NCBI GenBank assembly: GCA_036852015.1
Contig: JAANDG010000284.1
Location: 1-64,000, forward strand
Direction of reading: 5' to 3'
Length of the DNA: 64,000 bases
Source of the DNA: Pelodera strongyloides
Taxonomy: Eukaryota > Nematoda > Chromadorea > Rhabditida > Rhabditidae
Shown here: positions 50,672 through 62,629 of the stretch, piece after piece
Numbering within the stretch: position 1 is the stretch's first letter
Layout: each line of letters opens with the position of its first letter
Program-made: the position numbers and the translations under genes
Notes under the pieces: model-generated
Seen by the model: the letters and a program-made list of their open reading frames with translations, nothing else
Databases searched by the model: none
Told to the model about the DNA's origin: nothing

Positions 50672-53600
50672 CAACAAAACATATCGTTAACACAAATACG
50701 AATACAAATACGAACAACAGAGTGAAAAAAAATGAAAAGATAATCCTTCGAAACCGCGTAGAAAATTGGCAATAAAACACGGCGCAATTAAAAGTAAAAA
50801 AAATGAAATACAGGGGAAAAAAAAACAAGAAAACGTAATATTGGAAAACCAATAACTGAAATATGGCTACCGTGTGAATTTTTGTTTAGATGGAATATAC
50901 AAAAACGATAACAGCAAAATACAACATATAACATTAATATTCACAAAGAACAAAGGCAATGACAATACTGACATGCTGGGCAACCCAAGAACTTGAAAAC
51001 TAGAAGAATTTTGTTCAATATAAAAAAACCGACAACATTTATAAAGTCGTGGTGATATGTTTCATATAATAGTTCAGTGCTTTGTTGAACAATGGAGGGA
51101 AAACGCGTATTTCTCCCGATTCGAGCAAAAGAATACTTAATACGGATTACTGAGGTTTGACAGCATACGGGCGGATGAACTACCAGTAAAATAACAACAA
51201 TACTATCGATTTTTTTACTAGTTCGAATAGGATGAAATAAAAACGAGAGGTCACAACCAGGAGGGAATTGTATTGCACCCATAAAAATCAACAGCATAAT
51301 CGGAGTTGCAGTACACTGTTAGATTGTTATAGTAATGTTTAGAGTGCTGGTCAAGGGGTCGTCAAACGGAAGACACACAAGCACCTTTCAGGAAGCATTT
51401 AGTTGGCCTGTGTGCAGAAGAAAATACAGTTATTCCGAAGCCTCTTGTATATTATTGTTCGTTCGCAACGACGACAAATTTATTCACAGGGAGGCGCTGC
51501 TAACCAGTCACTGAAGACGTAATCACAAAGTAGCATGACTAAATGTGTAAGTCAGGCGCTACAAAACAAGCATCCGAAGTTGTAATCCATGCAGAAGGGA
51601 TGTGACCGATTAAGTAAACAGTGTGAATACTCACGACAATCTAATCACCAAATAACGGTCGAAACGTGATATGCGTAAATAAATTATTCTTATTGGTACA
51701 ACGCTCCTTATGTGGTTTATGCTCGTTCGGTGTTCTATTGCAAATCCATGGATTTAAGTAGGGACCACTGGCGGCACAGTAGAGAAAAGAGGGACATGCT
51801 AGAGGGCAACGTATTTAGAATAGGGGAAAAGACCCGTCCAAGTAAAGCACCAAACTCTCTACGGGAAAACGACCATAGAATCAATACGAGTGACGAGGCC
51901 ATATGCAAAAGTAAACGGCGGCCAGGGGCAACATGCACATACTGCTAAAGTTTCATTGTTTCCGTTCACGCAAATTGCCCGATAATGAGACAATAATTTC
52001 ACACCTAATTTGCAAATTCCATCGGGAAAGAGAGCTTGGGAATGGTTACGAAAGCACGTTTTCCGGGTAGACGTCCAGAGTTTTTAATAGAAAACTCAAA
52101 ACTAATGTTCTGAAGGCGAAAGATCAGCATAAACAAACAACGTGCGCAGACCGCACAAGAAAGCGAAAGACCGAAATATATAGCATAAAATCATGAGTAA
52201 GACTTAAAAGCACATGCTAGAAAATTACTTTAAAGCGAAACATTATATTTATGGTTAGTGAAGCGCCAACATAAAGCTTTTGTTATTCGGAATAAAGTAA
52301 TCATTACAATATACCATTCGAGTTTTGGTTTGCGTAAATAAAACTTTCCATAATTCACAAAAATTAAACAAATGACAAAATATACAATTTTAACACAAAT
52401 GAATGTAATAAAGTTTAGTAGAAAAATGATAAAAAAATCGAATTAATGAATAATGTAGTAAAAATGGAAGCAAAATGATGTCGTTGTATGGGCGTGGACC
52501 ATAGAGATAAAACATAAAAACAGAATAATGTATTTTAGTATCTCGGTGTTTCCGCTGAAAAAAAAAACAATGAATACACGCGCGAAAAAGCGGGCATTTG
52601 GTGGTGAGCCAGCATGCAACGGTCGATAGACTCGTACAGAGAACACAACTGAGAGAGATACGAGACACAATGAGACATCGGACTACGGTGGAAAGAGCAC
52701 CACTTAGAAAGCGCTCATGAGATCCATGCATTTGGTTCGTCAAATACAAATTTATGTATTCGTAGGTAATTCTGTTTTAAAAATGTCAGCGTTATGAAAA
52801 CACTTAGAAAACTACAGTATGAAAAGCCAGTTTCTCACGATTTAGTGAAGTGTGCATTCACATGTTTATTCGCCTCTTATTCACGTAGGTTCACAGTTTT
52901 TTTCTACACAACTGAACAATTCTTGCAAACATGTGTTCAGTGATAAGGTGTCACGAAAAGTTGAAAGTAACACATGCAGTGAAGAATTTCAGTTTAGAAA
53001 TAGTAGTATTGTAACCCTAATAGATACGAATCTTTAAGTGATTTGCATGTAAAGACGTTATTCTATTCTTCGTATTCCAGGTAACTTAACTCATGTATGT
53101 CATTTCACAATATTGCTAACTTATATTGCGAACGTATTACGAATCCATAAGAATTGTGCACATATGTAGCATTAAATGTTTATTTGCATTCAACATTGAT
53201 TTCACATGTATATGGAATTAAATGGCTTCGCGACCAAGCTGAACATATCACGTATCAACGAATCTGTCCATATGGCTCTTGTAATATGGACCATGTTTAG
53301 TATGATATGGTTACGCTTCAGTTTTTCTTCTCCAAATATTCCTTTCCGTCCAATGTCGAATTGAGAACGGTGTAGCGTCAGTTGTATGTCAGTTGTATTC
53401 TCGTTTAGTAATCCGGTTCGGGTCCCCATAGAGCATCTCTTTGCACGTTTTTTTATTTCTCCTTGCATTATGGGGGTTTAAAATGGAACTTTTTTGTATA
53501 ACTTCATCAAACCAAATGCACAATGATGTGCTTCAGTTAATCACACAAAACATGTTACACTCTTAATTCCACTGTTTGTTTCGATCACTTAAGCTCAAGC

Positions 53601-53764
53601 AAAAATCATTGAACTATCTGAAGTCATGGTTACAAACATAATCTGGACGCGTTCGAGTAAGGGTCGTTCAACTGTATGTGTCTGGTATGGAGCCGTAAAG
53701 AATGTCTATGTGGATTATGTGTTGCACAGCATACAATAAATTCTATTATTAACTGAACAATTGT
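50672..53764. other. Intergenic, upstream of rbc-1
   Basis: A 3.1-kb AT-rich stretch that should hold the rbc-1 promoter and the 3' end of the PAN gene ending at 53765. Open frames of up to about 118 codons (for example 50941-51297, minus) have no recognised product or splice logic. Confidence 0.5.
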
Positions 53765-56644
53765 TTAACATTCGTCCACTTGAAAATCTTCACAATTTGA
53801 GCATTCTCTGCTTCTCGTTCGAACTGTTTTTCCTTTGATTTTGAATTGACAAGAAGACCACTCGCTCCATTCATCGGTAGGCGATGGACGCTGTTCTGAT
53901 GATGAGATCCGCATTGTCTGCAATTGATTGGCAATAAGAAACACCGACAAACATTACCATTAAATCATCGAGCTTTTCTTACGACAAGCTATGTTCACAA
54001 TAAAGCATTCGTTCGAACAGGTGTAAGAATCTCACCTTCGATGCATGAACCCTCGCTTTCCTTGGTTTGAAGCATCCATTTTCTATTAAAACCATCCCTT
54101 CTGATTGTTCGATAATCGATGGATCCCGTCCCACACTTTCTACATGAAGATAGCACTTCTGTGGATCCGAATGAAATACTGAGGACTAAAATATAATTTT
54201 GTGCGGTTATCTAACTGTTGTTGCGTGTCCCTAAAAGTGTGTTGGACCCGACTTTGTATGTCCTACTTGAAAGTATATCATCGTTTAACTGAATTTTAAA
54301 CTATGTTCAAAAGCCTACCGCGCACGCCGGACTGTTTAGGCAGGCTTGCAGGCAGGCGGTAATGCTAGCGGCCCCGAGTTCCTCAATTGCCTCAGTGGCA
54401 ACCTTCTTGTCCACGTGGAGAATAAACACCTCGTCTTCTTGACAGCTCGAGCGGTGCTCTACAAAAACACTATTAAAACAAAGGGATTTCAATTAAACTA
54501 ATGGCTTCTGTACCAGCCCATAAGTATACGCATACTTGTTTTGAATAACGGTGTTTGCGGTAAATTACAACTGAAGCTATTAAGATACTGGAACAACCCA
54601 AAAATTTCCGAGTTCCATCCAACCAAACATTGTACGAGTAGATTTATCATTCATACTACCGTCACTCCTAAAGGAAATTTGCAGAAAGCTTACTTGGTAA
54701 GCAGAATTTCTCTGCATAGATGACGTCGGGGTTTTCAACGAGTTGTCCTTCTCCATGTGGTTCTGCCAGAATGGAAAACACTTGGCACTTCATAGACATG
54801 GGGAAATAATTGATGGAGTTGCATTTCATTTCCCCACCGTCTGGACCCTGAATTGATGACCTTAAAAATTCACTGTGGGGGAAGATTCCATAATCGGACC
54901 TAATAACTGGAACATATATTGGCCAAAATGAAAATCAAGTAGCAAAATCGAATGATAAAAACAAAAAAACTTTCAAGACATGAAAAATACAGAAAAGCAG
55001 GAAGACTAGGAGTGAAACCACAACGCACTATATTTTTGCTGAATTTGCTGAATGCTAAAAAATAGCAAACATAAAGGTAATTATATACAAATAAATAGAT
55101 ACCTTTTCTTCGGAGCAGAATTTTGCGCAGTCTCCTTGTTCGATATTTGCGTATTCACGCATACTGTCGGGGTTCCCGCCAGGAGGCAAAATTATCTCGT
55201 TTCCAATCACGACATAATAGCCCTTTGACGTTGCACAATGCTCTTAAAAAACGATTCATTAGTGTAAAGATGACAAAACATTGCACCGTCCGGGAATCGA
55301 ACCCGGGTCACCCGCGTGGGAGGCGAGAATTCTACCACTGAACCAACGGTGCTCACTGTGTTGCGAGTTGTGGGGCCCTTTTGTCTGATTCAGATGCGAC
55401 GCTTTGGCGTGCGCGCTCTTCAAATAACACTCCGAAAAAGATGAATCAGCCTTTTCCCCTAATTATAAATTGAATTACCGTTAAATTTTATTGCCAGTGG
55501 GTTCCCAGTAACGTCCAAATCAGTCCCTGCAGATGGCAAATGCTGTTGACTAAATGAAGGCATAAATACAATTATTCGGATCAATATAATTTGGGAAAAA
55601 TATGCCTAAACATATATATCGTCAGTAAGTAATCGTTTTATGTTGTTTCTTGGTCTGTAACTAAGCACTTACTTTTCCTGTATCCTTAACTCCTCAGGGC
55701 GATATTCCTCGGGAAATTCTATTTGGTTTTCACCATGCTGAGGGCGAATAGTGGGGAAGTCTGGACTATTGTTAGCGGAATCCTGAGGTCCTTCAACAGA
55801 AGAGGTGTACGTAAGTATGCCCATACGTACTCTCATCAATTATGAGAGAAAGTTAATGACACTGTCAGTTCCATATTTTTACAACATAACTCAAATAGTA
55901 GGAAATAAACACTTACCACCGCACAATTCAGTCATAGACGTGCGGTTGTAATATACGACATTCTGCGCAGGGTGCATGATTGCAGGACTCTAAATTCACT
56001 TAATTCAGAATAAGAATATTTAAGGAATTGATAAAAAAATGAATAAATGAATCCTGGATTTTACCTTCATGCCATCGTGATCGTAAATTCGGCATTCGTG
56101 CTTCAGTGTTTCATAGATAAAGGATTGACAATATCGACCCTAAAGAAATATATTATATACGGTGATATATGCCATCAAATTAGAACATTCGATGATTATC
56201 CGCACTGGCACTAATTGTTTCTAAACGAGCGGTCTTCACACTAGTCACCGTCTATTCCAAAGGAAGAGATAAGGTGTGTTATTTTCTCCTACCGCGTAAT
56301 TAACCATGGATTGAATACATTGTTGCATGCAAGAATTCAGTGCGAATTCTGGAAATACGGCGATTGGGGCGTAATTATCAATCGATTTCCTGTGTATTGA
56401 TGTAAAACAATGATGATCTGAAAAAATACTGTTCATAACTAATACAGCGTTCATGGTATGCAAGACACCAATTTTCAGGGGCTAAACTAGATTAAACATT
56501 TGAAAGAGATACTAATCCTTGGTGATTTGAAGTTTCAATTTCATACATTATGAAAAGCAATTGAATTCAAAACTCACAATTATCGAGAGCATTTGTGAGC
56601 GTGAAAGTGGTAATGATAAGCAATATACTCGTCGGTGATACCAT
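53765..56644 (-). CDS. Secreted triple-PAN/Apple protein with C-terminal TSP1-like motif (gene B)
   Basis: Probably an extracellular matrix or cuticle-associated adhesion protein; PAN modules bind proteins or carbohydrates. Eleven exons fit with exact phase: 56578-56644, 56293-56417, 56065-56139, 55917-55989, 55673-55790, 55479-55549, 55103-55242, 54694-54847, 54319-54458, 54036-54185 and 53765-53917. They encode 421 aa. The signal peptide is MVSPTSILLIITTFTLTNA. Module 1 contains HHCFTSI, SCMQQC, YCQSF and ECRIYD. Module 2 contains EHCATSK, DCAKFCSEEK and MKCQVFS. Module 3 contains SSCQEDEVFILHV, ACLQACLNSPAC and KCYLHVE. The C-terminus, EWSEWSSCQ...RTRSREC, resembles a thrombospondin type-1 start but stops early. 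It is a tandem paralogue of gene A, 850 bp upstream. I cannot name a specific orthologue. Confidence 0.88.
55282..55352 (-). tRNA. tRNA-Gly (anticodon CCC) inside a PAN-gene intron
   Basis: A 71-nt minus-strand cloverleaf. The acceptor GCACCGT pairs with ACGGTGC, with discriminator A. The anticodon arm CTCGC-CTCCCAC-GCGGG gives anticodon CCC, and the T arm is CCGGG-TTCGATT-CCCGG. The variable loop is short, so this is a canonical tRNA-Gly and not a nematode-specific long-variable-arm tRNA. A TTTT terminator lies just downstream at 55275-55278. It sits in the intron at 55243-55478 of gene B, on the same strand as the host. Confidence 0.95.
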
Positions 56645-57493
56645 GTCAAGGGGATTGCTCCAGCAGCACACAAATCAATAGAGCCGGGAATCAGTTGAGA
56701 TATCGCTTGATCAAGACTCAAACCCTAGCAAGAGATATCTAGACAAAATTGGGAAGACGGATAAAAATTGTGATACATCACGAGACGGAACTGGATTTTG
56801 AGTCTATCCTGGTCCCATAGAGGTCATCAAACGGTTAGCAGGTCAGTCCGTGGGATTGCAATCGAAAATAGAAACATTGACATGATCACGTACGAGTGGC
56901 GCAAACAGTTTTCACTCCCTTTGATTAAAGGTTAAAGCAAAAGAAGCTTCAATTGCTATTTTGGGTTTGTGTGGCACATTAAACTGACTAGATTAGATGC
57001 GGACTTCCGACTATAATAATGAATCAACAACCGATGGTGTGTTGGCTGCATGCACAGTATTTATTTTTTCAGTATTTTTTCTCATTGAACAACTCAGTTG
57101 GTATATGTATTTTAGCCTTTTCTTCCGTGTCTTTGAAAACAATTAAAATAAGCGTTTATTAGACCAGTCTCTGACGGCAAGGAAAATCAAATATGTACAA
57201 GAATCAATTCCATGGAAAGGCAAAGAACGCTGAGCAGTGGCGCAATTGCAGTAGAACAAAGCCAACAATATGTATTATCTTATAACAATAATTATATATT
57301 ATCTTAGAATAATAATTATACTACGCGGTATCTCTAACTAAGCGCTATGAAGCAAACGTTTAAAAACTAAGAGAGAAGCATGAAAAAATTTCGGGTTCGA
57401 CCTTAATCACACCGATGAAAATGTTTTGAGAGTTGGGATAAAACAACGAGCGTTTATAATTTGCAGATTTCCTGGGGTAAAGGACCAATTTCT
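56645..57493. other. Spacer between the two PAN genes
   Basis: 849 bp of AT-rich sequence upstream of gene B and downstream of gene A. It holds a duplicated AT motif (TTATCTTA followed by AATAATTATA) at about 57273-57321. No gene was seen. Confidence 0.5.
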
Positions 57494-60400
57494 TTATTGA
57501 TCGCAAGTTTGGAATTGCACATCCTCACACGGATCTGTGAAACAATCCCTCGATCTAGCTCGCATTCGCTGGCCGGCCTTTCCAAATTGACATCCAGACC
57601 ATTCACTCCAAGGAGAGGCATCCTCAACTTCAGGAGCAGTCATCGAATCTAAATAATGGGCATCTGCTCATAAAGGTTGAAAATAATTCTTGGGCACCCG
57701 GACGGTCGCCTAGTTGCGAAAACATTTTCGAATGAACTTTTACACACCGTACAGGAAAATCATAAAGATGTATATATGTTGTTGCACGTTGCTGGCAATC
57801 AACATACATTTGCAATGCTAGTAATACAGTGACTTGCAAAATCTAACCTAGCGACCCAGAAAGAAGACTTGGCACAGCGCTGGCGATCAACTGGCACCCA
57901 TTCTCAATGACCATTGTCTGGGGAGTTCCAGGCACAAGGAGCGATGAATCGGTGGCTGGCGAAGCACCATGCAGAATACAAAGACCTCCCTTTTTGAATG
58001 TGACTGCCTTCAAAGAATCAGTTTTTACCCTTTCGAAGGTACACACTAAATACACTCTGCTTTATGAGGAGCGAAAATATTTGCACTTCAGCTAATAGTA
58101 TGCTCAAAAGTATTAAACCAAAAACGACCAGCAACCAACCCTGCATTCGACGTTGTCAATGCATAAAGCAATGCACGCAACCAACGAGTGTACATCTGGA
58201 TAGTGAGCCACGATTTGTTTCGTCATTTGCTTTTCCAAATAGACAATGTACGGTGATTCAGCACTGCAGTCCTTCTTGGCTAAAAGCGTTTTGACAGCTT
58301 GAGTCGTGAAACACTCTACATGCGTGACGACACGCGGCTTGTGGTATTATATAAATATAATAAAAACTAATTAAGAAGTTCCATTTCAAATTTATAAACA
58401 TATTTCAACACTTACTCTGCATGCAAAATTTGTCTGCGAAAATAATATTAGGATTAGGAACAAGATTGGCCGAATGGCGGTGATTCTTTGCTGATTTTCC
58501 ATATAATCTACATTCTTCTTTAATAGGATCATAATTAGCAGCAAAGCAAGCGGAAGAGGCTCCTGTGGCATTCTGAAAAATATTTAGTTTAAAAACCCTT
58601 TTGAAATAATGTGCGCACAGTAGCGCTTTGAAAAATACCATGCCACATAATGACATAATTTCTTCTTTCTGCCCTTAGTACCGTAGTCTAGGCAAGGCGC
58701 GCGTTTGAATCTATTGTTAAATTGAAAACGGAAGCTGAATTAGATTAAACCAACACTTAAATTAAACCAGACCAAATAAAGGAGGTTACGAATCGAAAAT
58801 GGCATTTATTATGTACTCACTATATTCTGCGAGCAATACATAATACAGCTGCTTTGATCAACTCCTCGTAATTTGGCTGGTTTCGTAGAAGCTGAGAGTG
58901 CATATCCAAACAATACAAAATAGGAAATCTTCTCACGTTTTGAACACACTGAAAAACATAATATGAATGATACAATGCTCTTGAAAGTCACAGGTGAAAA
59001 TCACTTAAACATACTGAAGGTACATCGAAATTTGCTCTCAGCGTGTTAATTCTATGTTCCCAAGCTACGGAACTACAGATAAATGTTGAGTGGCATGTAT
59101 TATTTGCAAATTGGTGGCATTTCGTTGTATCTTTCGCCATGTTCCAATAGAATGTTATATATTATCACTTGCCATTCGTCTTTGTGGGATTGTAAAATGT
59201 GACTGCTCCGCCTTCTTCTATTTCTGGTTCTTCGTCATAAAACTCCTCTAACTTTCCGATCCTCTGTGATTCCACGGAGTTCTTTGACTCAATCAATTGT
59301 TCGCGTTTCTCCAATTCTGGTAAACTGGGCATTTCTTTGAACACTGGCGCGGCAGGTGCTACCTGAATTTATTCGCATTCCTCCATATCATGAAAAATGA
59401 AAGAATATTCACTTAGTAGACTCTAAGCATGCTCACTAATGTGCTCACGCATGATACATTGAAGTTGGCTAAATACACAACCAACACTTTGCCCTACAGC
59501 TGGAACCGACAGATAAGTGATATCACTGTATATCAACAGAAGACTCGAACGAATGCCAAATGTGAAACCAAGACGGCTGTGAAGATAACGAGAGTGTTTC
59601 ACACTACTATCTTATTTTGAAAAATATACTGTAAGTTCACTTTTGAAAGGGTCTTGTAACTCACGGTGTGCGTGGTGATGCTGTACTGCCTGGGTCTTTT
59701 TTGATATCCACGTGAAGGTACTGAAAGAGCATTGGTTCTTATGTTTTCAAAACATTGAAGTTGGCTAAATACACAAACAACACTTTGCCCTACGGCTGGA
59801 CCCGACAGATAAGTGATATCACTGTATATCAACAGAAGACTCGAACGAATGCCAAATGTGAAAGTAAGATGACTGTGAAGATAACGAGAGTGTTTCACAC
59901 CTACTATCTTACCTACTCTATCCTGACACGCGCCAACGTAGCTTGTCCTATTGTAGTAATCATGATTTTTCGCCTCGACAATTTCGCCTCCACTATATGT
60001 ACCATCATGTCCATATAATTGACACGTGGAAAATTCTTTGTGGAATACCACTGAGGCACAACCATCCTAAATTTCAATGTGCAACTCTTAGCAATTGAGT
60101 GCCTGAACGTTAAGATTTTTGTGTATTATTAAAATTGAATAAATCAACAACAAGATGTAAAGCTTACACCCGCTTTGGCCGACTTAAAAATGCAGTAATT
60201 GAGGCAATCTGCGACTGTTACTTGCCACAGTTCTGCAACGGGAACCGCACCAGAAATGCCTCGGCTAAACTTGGCTGTGAAGCATTGAGCGGCTGAAATG
60301 AGCGGTTGGACATAGACGACATGAAAGTGTGTCTATTACTACATTTGCTTTAATAATCTTTCACTCTTAGGGAAAACCGTGGCTTTCAAAAGTCTGACAG

Positions 60401-60507
60401 GCCGAAAAACCGCGTAGAGAAAACCCACTGAATCCAGCCTCGGCTTCGAAAGTAGCGAAAGTGATGCAGAGAGCAATTACTGATGGATAGCCAAGTGGTA
60501 ATTGCAT
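57494..60507 (-). CDS. Secreted triple-PAN/Apple protein with C-terminal TSP1-like motif (gene A)
   Basis: Same architecture as gene B. Ten exons fit with exact phase: 60378-60507, 60168-60292, 59913-60066, 59665-59720, 59173-59362, 58821-58948, 58416-58572, 58140-58315, 57848-58007 and 57494-57648, encoding 476 aa. The signal peptide is MQLPLGYPSVIALCITFATF. Module 1 contains AAQCFTAKFS, DCLNYCI, CASVVFHKEFSTCQLYG and ACQD. A linker rich in Glu and Pro follows (exons 4-5). Module 2 contains SSCIMYCSQN and EECRLYG; module 3 contains CIALCIDNVECRAVTFKKGG. The C-terminus has SPWSEWSGCQFGKAGQRMR. The intron after exon 5 uses a GC donor (GCAAGT); the downstream exon phase matches gene B there. 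The donor after exon 8 (GTTGGT) and the acceptor of exon 9 (TTTGAAG) are weak but supported by alignment to gene B. Confidence 0.88.
59456..59911. repeat. 160-bp direct repeat in introns 3 and 4 of PAN gene A
   Basis: 59456-59614 and 59752-59911 are near-identical (a few substitutions and one indel), both containing AGTTGGCTAAATACACAA and the central TGATATCACTGTATATCAAC. They flank the 56-nt exon 4 (59665-59720). The second copy runs up to the splice donor of exon 3. Exon 4 itself is present only once. Confidence 0.9.
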
Positions 60508-61027
60508 ACTTCCACGGCGAAAAGGTAGGTGTTAAAAGTGAAATTGCCCGTGGCTAATCTTGCTCTCTTAGACTGAGTTGACCCGATTTACTCACCCCGG
60601 GAGAGAAATTTCCCTTTCTCCCTGTAGTCTGATAAAATCTCGCTTTTCAAAATCTTCCGAATCAAGTGAATAAAAATGAGATATAACTTTCAAATTCGGG
60701 GGATGATCCTAGGAAATTAACGTTTGTAAAAGAAAATAAGCACTAGGTGGTTTACGTTCACGTCGTACCCAATTGAAGGTCCATCGGTACTCTCGCAAAG
60801 GCCTGCGTGCGCAACGTTTTAGAATGTATGCACTATGCACCTCTAGCAGTAACAGCTAACAAGGTTGTGACCTTACATATTGCAATTTAGCACAAACTCT
60901 TTCTGTATTGCATTTATATTCATCATATGAGTGACCTGGGCTCAATATGAATCGGGGAATACTAAGTAGGATGCTCGGAGAAACAAAACACCCCAACAAT
61001 AGCGTATTGATTGCTACACGAACAAGA
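60508..61027. promoter_or_regulatory. Shared upstream region of divergent PAN and lectin genes
   Basis: 520 bp between the start codons of PAN gene A (minus) and the C-type lectin gene (plus), so both promoters must lie here or overlap. No clear TATA element was found. A partly palindromic stretch, GGAGAGAAATTTCCCTTTCT, lies at about 60600. Confidence 0.45.
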
Positions 61028-62282
61028 ATGATTAAGTTCACATTCTTGCTATTATTTCACGCGGCCTCTTCGTGCCCTGATGGATTCAAACAGATGTTCA
61101 CGCAGTGCTTCAAAGAAAGTTATTCATAAGTTTGCTTATAAGTGGTGTTTTTTGCCGCATTGTTTTGTAAGCAGATAAATGGCGCACGAATCTCAAAGTC
61201 TGAAAGTTAGTCCTATATGTGGGACCAATTGCAGTTTTACGTAGCAGATAAGTTTTAATGGTAAGAATAAATTCGTTGTTTAGTTCTATGTTCTTCCCGA
61301 AACGGCTCACTATCAGGCCAGACATATGTGTGAATTACACGGACTAGAATACAGTTTAGCTTTCATTGGCGACGAAAGCACAAACGTTCAATTGCGTGGT
61401 ACGTTGAAGTTGAATTGTCGTGTTTTCTAGATGTAAATCGTGCATCTGTTATTTCAGTTTGTTTGCTTAGACTTTCACAAACATACTGCTATTCCTCTAG
61501 ATATAATTGATTCCTATCGAGGACAAACCTTCGCAAAGACGCAAAATATCCTTATTAGTGTTTTCATGTTTTCTGTATTTCCAGAGGAAATCCTTCTTCT
61601 TCCGGAATATAAATCCCTCTTAAATCAGACATTGAACTCTGTGGATTGCGTGAGTATTTTCATGTAAGTCTGCGAGGCTTGACGTCGTTCAAAACTTTTC
61701 GTACTTTTCGTACTATCATAATCTCGAACGTTTAAAAGTAAACAATGGCTCACAGGCGTGGGTTGGGATAGAGTTCACACCTGCCGGTTGGCAATGGGCG
61801 AATCATCTGAACTACGAATACAGAAGGAACTGGCATGATACCGAGGACTGGCCACCAAATCGCGATGGCGAAAAGAACTGTGCTTACGTATGTAGTAAAC
61901 TGCCTTTCTAAGCATTTCTTTGCAAACACTATTTGAACACTTTGGGTGAGAGCGGACCGACCATTTGGCAGTTGCAGCATTAATAAACAATTGTTAATGC
62001 CACGCTTGTATATGTAGTAAAAGTACGCATTTTATTTTTGGGCCCTCAAATTATGTTTAAAACAGCATTTTTCTTGTAGATGTCACTTTTGACCGGTCCA
62101 GCGGCGGAATGGTATCCAGCCACTTGTGACAAACACAAGTGTGGAGTTTCTATCTGCGAGTACATTGTGAGTAATTAAATAGCGTTTGATTTAATCATTG
62201 GGATTTGTTGTTGTATTTTCGTACATGTATGGCCCATCAATTTTTTCAGCCGCCTGACCGCATCCACAACCCATCGGAGTGA
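61028..62282 (+). CDS. Secreted single-domain C-type lectin
   Basis: Encodes a small secreted carbohydrate-recognition protein of the large nematode clec class. Exons are 61028-61118, probably a 23-nt exon 61175-61197, then 61284-61398, 61585-61649, 61756-61887, 62080-62166 and 62250-62282. The phase fits throughout when the tiny exon is included. The signal peptide MIKFTFLLLFHAASS is followed at once by the domain: CPDGFKQMFTQCFKE, then ARHMCELHGLEYSLAFIGD, AWVGIEFTPAGWQWAN, W..TEDWPPNRDGEKNCAY and WYPATCDKHKCGVSICEY. These are the typical Cys and Trp landmarks. The EPN/QPD sugar-binding tripeptide is not evident (PPN instead), so Ca-dependent sugar binding is doubtful. The last exon encodes PPDRIHNPSE. 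Confidence 0.88.
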
Positions 62283-62629
62283 ATTAACCAAACAATGAAT
62301 TATTTTAGCATCAGCAACTATTTGTTTACATGACACTTTATATGCTAACTCTTTAAACAATCGATATCTTATTAGATAAGTGAAGTCGACAACCTAATAA
62401 TTACTTCAAAAAGATTGCCTTCCATGGAAATGAGCAAAACGGCTAGTCTATCGAGCACTGAGTAACTATGAGTGGATACAAAGTGTATCGACCTAATTGT
62501 AAGAAATTATGTGCGTTTAATATTTAATCTCGTTTTGTAACGGTATGAGTGTCATGTAACTACAGTGCCCCAACAATGAAAATTTTCTTTATTAATTTTT
62601 TTTATCATGATCGAATATTTATATTGTCT
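62283..62629. other. 3' intergenic region between convergent genes
   Basis: 347 bp of AT-rich sequence between the stop of the lectin (plus) and the stop of the transthyretin-like gene (minus). It should hold both 3' UTRs; no other feature was seen. Confidence 0.6.

Noticed and set aside
50361..50852. 163-codon minus-strand frame as a gene
   Set aside because: It contains the first rbc-1 coding exon (50559-50645) read through its flanking introns; most of it is low-complexity Phe-rich sequence.
59015..59130. 38-codon Cys-containing open stretch as an exon of PAN gene A
   Set aside because: Including it breaks the phase of the next exon. Skipping it reproduces the junction and alignment seen in the paralogue, gene B.
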